NCBI GenBank assembly: GCA_050178915.1
Contig: JBFXFO010000214.1
Location: forward strand, 1-5,434
Direction: 5' to 3'
Length of the DNA: 5,434 nucleotides
From: JBFXAF01 sp050178915
Lineage (GTDB): Bacteria > Pseudomonadota > Alphaproteobacteria > Rhizobiales > Rhizobiaceae
Shown here: positions 1 through 4,665 of the stretch, one piece after another
How positions within the stretch are numbered: the stretch's first letter is position 1
How the letters are laid out: the number at the start of each line of letters is the position of its first letter
Notes under the pieces: generated by a model
The model's database searches: none
What the model saw: the letters and a program-made list of their open reading frames with translations, nothing else
Told to the model about the DNA's origin: nothing
Made by a program: the position numbers and the translations under genes

Positions 1-1
1 C

Positions 2-604
2 CTTGTTGCCATCCGGCGCGGCATCAGGCCCGACGAGGCCGAGGCGGTGGGACAGGCCGTCTACGATGCCGGCATCGAGGCGATCGAAGTGCCGCTCAAT
101 TCGCCCGACCCGTTTGTTTCCATCGCCGCGCTGGCGCGGCTGTTGCCAAGGGCGCTGGTCGGCGCCGGCACGGTGCTGACAGCGGAGGATGTGGACCGCC
201 TGCACGCCGCCGGCGGCAGGCTGCTGGTCACTCCCAACGTGGACGCCGCTGTGCTCGCCCGCGCCGCCAGCTTCGGCATGACCACGATGCCAGGGGTCTT
301 CACGCCGACCGAGGCGCTGCAGGCGGTACGGCTGGGCGCGTCGGCGCTGAAGTTCTTCCCGGCATCCGTGCTCGGGCCGCAGGGTATCGCCGCGATCCGT
401 GCCGTGCTTTCGCCCGGCGTTCTCATCGGTGCGGTGGGCGGCGTATCGGAACAGACCTTCGCCGATTATGCACGGGTGGGCGTACGCGCCTTCGGGCTCG
501 GCTCGAGCCTCTACCGGCCGGGTGACGACGCCGCCGTCGTCGGCGGGCGCGCCGCCGCGGCGGTCGGCGCATGGGACAACGTCTTCCCGGAGGCAAGCTG
601 GTGA
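2..604 (+). CDS. dgoA: 2-dehydro-3-deoxy-6-phosphogalactonate aldolase, 5'-truncated by the window edge
   Basis: The visible 200 residues cover nearly the whole of a KDPG/KDPGal aldolase (family length about 205-215), so only about ten N-terminal residues and the start codon are missing. The enzyme splits 2-dehydro-3-deoxy-6-phosphogalactonate into pyruvate and glyceraldehyde-3-phosphate in the cytoplasm, the last step of DeLey-Doudoroff galactonate use. Seen in order: LVAIRRGI at the left edge (family LVAILRGI), the catalytic-Glu motif EVPLNSP (Glu at visible residue 29), GAGTVLT, VTPNVD, PGVFTPTEAL, and LKFFPAS with the Schiff-base Lys at codon 350-352. The EVPLNSP form is typical of the galactonate enzyme, whereas Eda-type KDPG aldolases usually read EVTLRT. 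The frame is open from base 2, so the GTG at 47 is internal. The stop overlaps the GTG start of the lactonase gene, which implies one operon. The exact substrate is inferred from motifs and neighbour. Confidence 0.93.
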   Translation, partial: LVAIRRGIRPDEAEAVGQAVYDAGIEAIEVPLNSPDPFVSIAALARLLPRALVGAGTVLTAEDVDRLHAAGGRLLVTPNVDAAVLARAASFGMTTMPGVFTPTEALQAVRLGASALKFFPASVLGPQGIAAIRAVLSPGVLIGAVGGVSEQTFADYARVGVRAFGLGSSLYRPGDDAAVVGGRAAAAVGAWDNVFPEASW

Positions 605-1476
605 GCGAACCGCGCATCGACGTCCTCAGCGACATCGCCTGCCATCTTGGCGAAGGGCCGACCTACGACCCGGCGTCGCAGACCCTGTTCTGGTTCGACA
701 TCCTCGGCCGCAAGCTGTGGTCGCGCAGCGATGCCGGCGAGGTCTCGGTGACCGATCTGCCGGAGATGACGAGCGCGCTCGGCGTGATCGACGCCGGCCG
801 CCAGCTGCTGGTCACCGAGACGGGGCTGCATGTGCGCGACGTCGCCACCGGTCGCATCACGCTGCACACGCCGCTGGAGGCCGACAATGCGGGCACCCGC
901 TCCAACGATTCGCGCGTCCACCCTTGCGGCGCGTTCTGGATCGGCACGATGGGCAAGCACGCCGAGAAGCAGGCCGGGGCGATCTACTGGTTCTCCAGGG
1001 GCGAGGTCCGCCGCATCGTCCCGGACGTCACCATCCCGAATTCGATCTGCTTCTCGCCGGACGGTTCGGTGGCCTACTACACCGACACGACCAGCGGCAT
1101 GCTGCATCGCATCGACTGCGACCCGGCCACCGGCCTGCCACGCGGGCAAGCGAAGATATTCCACGACCAGCGCGGCCAGCCCGGGTCAATAGATGGCTCC
1201 GTCATCGATGCCGACGGCGTGCTGTGGAACGCGCTTTGGGGCGCCGGCCGCGTCGACGCCTACACGCCTGATAGGAAGCGCATCCGCAGCATCGATCTCC
1301 CGGCGAAGCAGACCTCGTGCCCGGCCTTCTACGGGCCGAATGCGGACCGGCTTGCCGTCACCTCTGCCTATGAAGGCTATGACGACGCCAGCCATGCAGC
1401 CGATCCGAAGGCCGGCTGGACGTTTGCCATCGACATGCCGGTCAAGGGGCGGTTCGAGCCGCGCGTCCTGATCTGA
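601..1476 (+). CDS. SMP-30/gluconolactonase-family sugar lactonase
   Basis: A 291-residue six-bladed beta-propeller lactonase of the SMP-30/gluconolactonase/LRE family, which hydrolyses aldonolactones to aldonic acids using one divalent metal. Likely metal ligands are visible: Glu18 in LGEGP, Asn147 in IPNSICFSPDG and Asp199 in IDGSVIDADG. Arg100 and Asn102 in RSNDSRV match the substrate-binding pair of the family, followed by FWIGTM. No signal peptide is seen, so it should be cytoplasmic. I chose GTG 601 because GGAGG lies 7 bases upstream (589-593), it overlaps the dgoA stop as GTGA, and it puts the Glu at residue 18 as in the human protein. An ATG at 571 would add ten residues without homology-like character. 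Its place after dgoA suggests galactonolactone as substrate, but arabinono- or gluconolactone cannot be excluded from sequence. Translational coupling to dgoA is likely. Confidence 0.92.
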   Translation: MSEPRIDVLSDIACHLGEGPTYDPASQTLFWFDILGRKLWSRSDAGEVSVTDLPEMTSALGVIDAGRQLLVTETGLHVRDVATGRITLHTPLEADNAGTRSNDSRVHPCGAFWIGTMGKHAEKQAGAIYWFSRGEVRRIVPDVTIPNSICFSPDGSVAYYTDTTSGMLHRIDCDPATGLPRGQAKIFHDQRGQPGSIDGSVIDADGVLWNALWGAGRVDAYTPDRKRIRSIDLPAKQTSCPAFYGPNADRLAVTSAYEGYDDASHAADPKAGWTFAIDMPVKGRFEPRVLI

Positions 1477-1489
1477 GTGGAGTGCCCGA

Positions 1490-2536
1490 GTGCCGACCCT
1501 TGCGCTTGTCTACGAGACGGAAGCGGCGTGCCGCGCGCGGCTGACGGCGCAGGGTTTCGGCGCCGACCGGTCGTTCGAGATTTCCTCCTACCTCGCGCAG
1601 GCGACCGACCTCGCGCCGGAATTCGGTGAACTCACGCGGGCCTGCGCCCGCCACGGCATCGATTTCCGCCCGGTCGAGCTGGACGACGCGCCGGCGGTGC
1701 TCGGCAGCCTCGATGCCAGGAGCACGCTTGTCTGGACGCTGACCGACGGCATTGCCTATTACCGCGGCAGCCTCGGGCCGGCGCTGGCGCGGCTCAACGG
1801 AAAGCGCACCATCGGCGCCGACGATTCCATCTTTGCCATCTGCCAGGACAAGTTCCGTTCCGGCGCCGTGCTCGCCGCCCTCGGCCTGCCGATCCCGCCA
1901 GCCGGCCTGGCACGCGACGGCGTCTTCGTCGTTCAGCCGCCGCCCTCGCCGAAGGGCTGGTTCGTCAAGCCGAACCGGCTCGGCTCGAAGATCGGCATAT
2001 GGCCGGATTCCCGCATTGCTGCATCGGCAGACGTCCTGCCGCTCGGCCAGCGCATATTCGCCGCCTATGGCGACGACGCCATCGTGCAGGCCTATGTGCC
2101 CGGCCGCAACGTGCGCGCCAGCTTCCTTGCCGTGGACCCGCGCGCGGGGCCGGAAAAGCTCGGCGTCTTCTTCGTCGACTCCGGCGGTGACTTCCAGACC
2201 ATGGCGGATTCGCTGGCGCTGTACGGCGAGAGCGGCGCCGCCGCGAAAGCCTCCGGCGCCTATGTCGAGCCGGAACTCGTCCCGGTCGCCTCGCTGCAGC
2301 CGGAGGCCGACCGCCGCATCCGCGCGATCGCCGGCCGGCTGATGGCCGGGCTTGGCCTGCGCGACGTGTTCTCGATCGACCTGCGCGTCGAGGCGGACGA
2401 CACGGTGCACCTGATCGAGTTCGAGGTGGCGCCCGGCCTGCCCTGTTTCGATTTCCGCGACTATTGCCGGCGGCAGTGGGGCATGACGCTGGCCGAGGCG
2501 ATGGCGGCAACGGCCGCCAGCCGCTTCGGCAACTGA
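1490..2536 (+). CDS. ATP-grasp protein related to D-alanine-D-alanine ligase, function unknown
   Basis: A 348-residue protein with an ATP-grasp fold, the family that joins a carboxylate to an amine or similar group through an acyl-phosphate. Seen in order: WTLTDG..YYRGS (residues 82-94), which resembles the Ddl substrate-entry region; CQDK with Lys121; FVKPN with Lys160; a glycine-rich loop GSKIGI (165-170, compare GSSxGV in Ddl); IVQAYVPGRN (198-207); SIDLRV with Asp297; and IEFEVAPG (309-316). In Ddl-type enzymes the last motif is ExNxxPG. Here the Asn metal ligand is Glu312, so the site reads Glu-Phe-Glu. The GTG start has GGAG at 1479-1482, 7 bases upstream. The gene follows the lactonase after 13 bp and is probably in the same operon, although it is not a known sugar-catabolism gene. 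It ends 2 bp from the stop of the convergent rlpA-like gene. Peptide, amino-acid or sugar-acid ligation are all possible; the substrate is unknown. Confidence 0.85.
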   Translation: MPTLALVYETEAACRARLTAQGFGADRSFEISSYLAQATDLAPEFGELTRACARHGIDFRPVELDDAPAVLGSLDARSTLVWTLTDGIAYYRGSLGPALARLNGKRTIGADDSIFAICQDKFRSGAVLAALGLPIPPAGLARDGVFVVQPPPSPKGWFVKPNRLGSKIGIWPDSRIAASADVLPLGQRIFAAYGDDAIVQAYVPGRNVRASFLAVDPRAGPEKLGVFFVDSGGDFQTMADSLALYGESGAAAKASGAYVEPELVPVASLQPEADRRIRAIAGRLMAGLGLRDVFSIDLRVEADDTVHLIEFEVAPGLPCFDFRDYCRRQWGMTLAEAMAATAASRFGN

Positions 2537-2538
2537 CG

Positions 2539-2886
2539 TCAGATCTTCTCGATGCAGACCGGCGTATGGCCGGACTGGATGAAGCCGAGCTTCTGCGCAG
2601 CACCCTTCGACAGATCGATGATGCGGCCCTTGATGAACGGCCCGCGATCGTTGATGCGCACGACCAGCGACTTGCCGTTCTTCTTGTTCACCACCCGCAC
2701 CTTCGTGCCGAACGGCAGCGAGCGGTGCGCCGCCGAGATGCCGGCGGGATTCATGCGTTCGCCCGAGGCGGTTATGGAGGTCAGCGCGTACCAGGAGGCG
2801 CCGCCGCACTGGGCATTGGCCTGGCCGGCAGCCGCCACGAGGATCGTCGCGGTCGCAATTGCGGCCGCAGCAGTCTTGATGACCAT
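2539..2886 (-). CDS. RlpA-like secreted double-psi beta-barrel protein, single domain
   Basis: A 115-residue exported protein consisting of a signal peptide and one RlpA-like double-psi beta-barrel domain. Residues 1-25 have a Lys near the start, a hydrophobic Ala-rich core and an ANA cleavage site before Gln26. The mature part shows ASWYAL, TASGERMNP, AAHRSLPFGTKVRVVN, VVRINDRGPF (Asp80) and GRIIDLS (Asp91), all hallmark RlpA segments. RlpA proteins act in the periplasm or outer membrane on peptidoglycan, some as lytic transglycosylases on naked glycan strands. This copy lacks the C-terminal SPOR domain that targets E. coli RlpA to the septum and has no lipobox. The mature chain has two cysteines, 27 and 111, near opposite ends, which could form a disulfide. 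I prefer ATG 2886 because it gives a standard signal peptide. An in-frame GTG at 2901 would add five residues, and neither start has a clear Shine-Dalgarno sequence. Confidence 0.88.
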   Translation of the reverse strand: MVIKTAAAAIATATILVAAAGQANAQCGGASWYALTSITASGERMNPAGISAAHRSLPFGTKVRVVNKKNGKSLVVRINDRGPFIKGRIIDLSKGAAQKLGFIQSGHTPVCIEKI

Positions 2887-3025
2887 AAGGAAGGTACCCA
2901 CTCACGTTGAAGCAAAAAAATGAGCGGCGGCGTTTCTTGGGCAAATGTGTCTGCAATCTGGCGCCAAGGCACACGATCGAAGACGCCTCGAAATACTTTG
3001 CGAGACAGAAGATCAGATCGAAAGA

Positions 3026-3052
3026 TGCCTTACGTTAAGGCAGTCATGACTG
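3026..3052. promoter_or_regulatory. Two abutting palindromes, candidate regulator-binding or structured site
   Basis: TGCCTTA-CGT-TAAGGCA (3026-3042) is a perfect 7-bp inverted repeat around a 3-base centre. It shares its last two bases with a perfect 12-bp palindrome, CAGTCATGACTG (3041-3052). Both lie in the middle of the divergent intergenic region, about 140 bases upstream of the rlpA-like start and about 180 upstream of the parD-like start. The spacing suits an operator for a dimeric regulator acting on either gene, but no T-tract makes it a terminator. No regulator family can be assigned. Confidence 0.4.
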
Positions 3053-3171
3053 GGAAAGTCTCGGAAATCGAACCATGGCAGGCTTTTGCACCACCATGGG
3101 CGCGATGCTCGCTCCGCCCGTCACACTCCACATCTGCGCTGGGCACACTTTGCGTGACTCGGCTGTAACAT

Positions 3172-3200
3172 TTGCCGCCGCCGGCGCGATGCCATATACG
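3172..3200 (+). promoter_or_regulatory. Candidate sigma-70-type promoter of the parD-like/map operon
   Basis: TTGCCG at 3172-3177 (4 of 6 matches to TTGACA) and TATACG at 3195-3200 (4 of 6 to TATAAT) are separated by exactly 17 bases. Transcription would start near 3207, giving a short leader of about 23 bases before the ATG at 3230. The -10 box lies inside the first of the three phased repeats, so a protein bound there would block RNA polymerase. This is a by-eye match only. Confidence 0.4.
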
Positions 3201-3221
3201 ATCCGTATACGGAACATATAG
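3193..3221 (+). repeat. Three 7-bp repeats at 11-bp period, candidate autoregulatory operator
   Basis: CATATAC (3193-3199), CGTATAC (3204-3210) and CATATAG (3215-3221) start exactly 11 bases apart, about one helical turn, separated by the 4-base spacers GATC and GGAA. The middle unit is also part of a perfect 12-bp palindrome, TCCGTATACGGA (3202-3213). Ribbon-helix-helix repressors often bind tandem short sites on one face of DNA upstream of their own gene. The next gene encodes such a protein, starting at 3230. The repeats are seen directly; the operator role is inferred. Confidence 0.5.
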
Positions 3222-3229
3222 AAGGGTAC

Positions 3230-3442
3230 ATGGGCATCGTTCACATCGAAGACGAGATCCACGACCAGCTGCGGCGCGCCACAAAGGTCTCCTGCCGCTC
3301 GATCAACGCGCAGGCGGCGTGGTGGATCCGCATCGGCATGCTCTGCGAGACCAGCCCGACCCTGAGTTTTGCCGAGATCGTCGAGCGCGAGATGCGCGCC
3401 GCCGGCGTCTCGCCGCCGCCGCTGGCCGCGCTCCACGCATGA
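3230..3442 (+). CDS. ParD-like antitoxin-family ribbon-helix-helix protein
   Basis: A 70-residue protein that matches the ParD-like family (I believe Pfam PF11903): MGIVHIEDEIHDQLRRAT, then CRSINAQAAWWIRIGM and a tail with SFAEIVEREMRAAGV. The first residues (2-6) would form the DNA-reading beta strand, about 7-18 helix A, and about 24-40 helix B of a ribbon-helix-helix fold. The RSINAQAxxWIxIG segment is the family's most recognisable part. The ATG has a GAAGGG ribosome site at 3221-3226, only 3-4 bases away and overlapping the last upstream repeat. The stop codon overlaps the ATG of the methionine aminopeptidase as ATGA, so the two are translationally coupled. No ParE-type toxin follows. 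I infer that it represses its own operon. Whether it also acts as an antitoxin, or binds the peptidase, cannot be told from sequence. Confidence 0.85.
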   Translation: MGIVHIEDEIHDQLRRATKVSCRSINAQAAWWIRIGMLCETSPTLSFAEIVEREMRAAGVSPPPLAALHA

Positions 3443-4212
3443 CGAAACAGCCGCGCGAACTGGCGCTGCTGGCGGAATCCGGCAGGCTGCTGGCCTCCGT
3501 GTTCGCGATGCTGGACCGTACCGATCTCGCTGGCCGCTCGACCCTCGAGATCAACGACATGGTCGAGCGCTTCATCGTTGACGGGTTGCAGGCCCGGCCT
3601 GCGAGCAAGGGCCAGTACGACTACGGCTTCGTGCTCAACGCCTCGGTCAACGAGGTCGTCTGCCATGGGGTCCCCTCGGCATCGATGGTTCTGCGCGAAG
3701 GCGACATCGTCAATCTCGACATCACGCTGGAGAAGAACGGCTACATCGCCGACTCCAGCAAGACCTATCTTGTCGGCGCGGTGAACCCTGCCGCGCGGCG
3801 GCTGGTGGAAACCACCTACGAAGCGATGTGGCGGGGCATCCGCGCCGTGCGCCCCGGCGCGCACACGGGCGACATCGGCTGGGCCATCGAGCGGCACGCG
3901 CGGCGGCACGGCTATTCGGTGGTGCATGAATATTGCGGCCACGGCATCGGCCGCGAAATGCACGAGGCGCCGCAGATCCTGCATTTCGGCAGGCCGGGAA
4001 CCGGCGTCGCGTTGCGCGAAGGCATGGTCTTCACCATCGAGCCGATGCTCAACCGTGGCCGCCGCAGCGTGAAGACCGAGGCCGACGGCTGGACGGTGGT
4101 GACGCGCGACGGCTCGCTCTCGGCGCAGTTCGAACACACCGTTGCCGTCACGGCGTCCGGCGTGTCGGTGTTGACCCTGCGCCCGGACGAAGCCGAAGCG
4201 ATCTCAGCGTAA
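3439..4212 (+). CDS. map: Type I methionine aminopeptidase with divergent substrate pocket
   Basis: A 257-residue pita-bread-fold metallopeptidase of the type I MetAP family, which removes initiator methionine from nascent proteins. All five metal ligands and the catalytic His are present when aligned by eye with E. coli Map: His76 (CHGV), Asp94 (NLDIT), Asp105 (ADSSKTY), His168 (GHGIG), Glu201 (TIEPM), Glu232 (QFEHT), plus His175. Lining residues of the E. coli methionine pocket differ: Cys59 to Ser56, Tyr62 to Gln59, Cys70 to Asn67 and Phe177 to Met174, while Tyr65 and Trp221 are kept. The enzyme should therefore be catalytically able but may have altered specificity. It has no own Shine-Dalgarno sequence; ATG 3439 overlaps the parD-like stop, so reinitiation is likely. 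The frame is open back to 3172, but that stretch is the parD-like gene in another frame. It may be a second, non-housekeeping Map; that needs the rest of the genome to confirm. Confidence 0.92.
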   Translation: MTKQPRELALLAESGRLLASVFAMLDRTDLAGRSTLEINDMVERFIVDGLQARPASKGQYDYGFVLNASVNEVVCHGVPSASMVLREGDIVNLDITLEKNGYIADSSKTYLVGAVNPAARRLVETTYEAMWRGIRAVRPGAHTGDIGWAIERHARRHGYSVVHEYCGHGIGREMHEAPQILHFGRPGTGVALREGMVFTIEPMLNRGRRSVKTEADGWTVVTRDGSLSAQFEHTVAVTASGVSVLTLRPDEAEAISA

Positions 4213-4222
4213 GTGCTTTTGC

Positions 4223-4242
4223 GTCCGGAATTGCGACCGGAC
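4223..4242. terminator. Small inverted repeat between convergent genes, weak terminator candidate
   Basis: GTCCGG (4223-4228) and CCGGAC (4237-4242) form a perfect 6-bp stem with an 8-base loop in the 29-bp gap between the ends of map and the convergent small gene. It could serve both directions, but no T-run follows on either strand. It also touches the stop codon of the minus-strand gene, so the assignment is weak. Confidence 0.25.
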
Positions 4243-4544
4243 TAAATCCCCGAGCCGAACAGTTCCTCGGATCTGTCGCCCTGCCAGGGGTTTGGCATCG
4301 GCACGCTGGCGCCCGCCCCGGGCATCGGCATCCAGCATTTCAGCTCGGGATCGGCGTAGCCCACGATGTTGCCGGGATGCGAGTCGGCGGCGCGCCAGCC
4401 TTCGATGCCGTGCTGATCGGCACGCGCCCAGTAGGCGACGTCGACCTCAGCCGGCCCCTGCTCGGAAGAGCGCACCGTGACGAGCACGCGGCTGCCGTCT
4501 TTCGGTGCGGTCGACATGTGACGCCATCCGTCCGGCTCGGCCAT
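4242..4544 (-). CDS. Small DUF551-like protein of unknown function
   Basis: A 100-residue, Trp-rich, soluble-looking protein with no signal peptide or membrane segment. The N-terminal GWRHMSTAPKDGSRVLV (residues 6-22) and a later CWMPMPGAG (70-78) resemble the two ends of DUF551-type domains, whose general pattern is W..I..APKDG..VL up to HW.PLP. Between them lie VDVAYWAR and GWRAADSHPGNIVGYADPELK. The family has no known function that I can name, and the match is by eye. The start is well fixed: GAGGAGG (minus strand, 4551-4557) sits 6 bases before ATG 4544. An upstream GTG at 4646 would add 34 residues lacking family character. A short hairpin (TCAGC/GCTGA, 4556-4571) lies right beside the ribosome site. 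It is convergent with map and has its own likely promoter, so it appears to be a single-gene transcript. Confidence 0.72.
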   Translation of the reverse strand: MAEPDGWRHMSTAPKDGSRVLVTVRSSEQGPAEVDVAYWARADQHGIEGWRAADSHPGNIVGYADPELKCWMPMPGAGASVPMPNPWQGDRSEELFGSGI

Positions 4545-4576
4545 TCTTTTCCTCCTCAGCCTGGCTGCTGAAGGAG

Positions 4577-4605
4577 AAGGTAGGACGGCAGTCGGGCGAG
4601 GCCAA
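4577..4605 (-). promoter_or_regulatory. Candidate promoter of the small DUF551-like gene
   Basis: On the minus strand, TTGGCC (4605-4600) and TACCTT (4582-4577) are separated by exactly 17 bases, placing transcription start near 4570, about 26 bases before the ATG at 4544. The -35 box is a fair match and the -10 only 3 of 6 to the E. coli consensus; alphaproteobacterial -10 boxes are often loose. By-eye call. Confidence 0.35.
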
Positions 4606-4665
4606 CCCGAAAATCGGATCGCGTCATCGACGGGGTCGAGCGTCACCGACCGTTGGCGTCACGGA

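Larger units (their letters stand above)
2887..3229. other. Divergent intergenic region between rlpA-like and parD-like genes
   Basis: These 343 bases separate two divergent genes and hold no convincing coding sequence. The region is richer in A/T than the flanking genes, especially at both ends (A7 at 2914-2920 and the TATA-like repeats near 3195-3220). It holds two abutting palindromes at 3026-3052, a pair of ACCATGG direct repeats at 3072 and 3093 (21 bp apart), a possible plus-strand promoter at 3172-3200 and repeats before the parD-like start. I could not pick a convincing promoter for the minus-strand rlpA-like gene. An 82-codon open frame at 2920-3168 has low-complexity, shadow-like composition and no ribosome site that I trust. 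Confidence 0.7.

Noticed and set aside
571..600. ATG 571 as start of the lactonase
   Set aside because: GTG 601 has a GGAGG 7 bases upstream, gives the usual stop-start overlap and places the metal-binding Glu at residue 18.
399..1271. 290-codon plus-strand open frame across dgoA and the lactonase
   Set aside because: Out of frame with two genes that have clear family motifs; the product is low-complexity Arg/Ala/Pro-rich.
1442..2974. 510-codon open frame on the minus strand
   Set aside because: It runs antisense through the ATP-grasp gene and overlaps the rlpA-like gene in another frame; its product is Arg/Ala/Gly-rich with no recognisable motif. It is a GC-bias shadow.
3072..3099. Direct repeat ACCATGG at 3072 and 3093
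   Set aside because: Only 7 bases, spacing of 21 bp, and no link to a promoter or gene start; could easily be chance.
2920..3168. 82-codon plus-strand open frame in the intergenic region
   Set aside because: No motif, no similarity I recognise, and no convincing ribosome site; the region shows regulatory dyads instead.
3172..3438. N-terminal extension of map back to 3172
   Set aside because: The extension is the parD-like gene read in the wrong frame; type I MetAPs are about 250-265 residues, which fits ATG 3439.
3230..4212. Classic ParDE toxin-antitoxin pair
   Set aside because: No ParE-like or other small toxin is encoded next to the ParD-like gene; the partner is clearly a methionine aminopeptidase.
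4545..4646. 34-residue N-terminal extension of the small DUF551-like protein
   Set aside because: The strong ribosome site fixes the start at ATG 4544, and the extra residues lack family character and cover the likely promoter.
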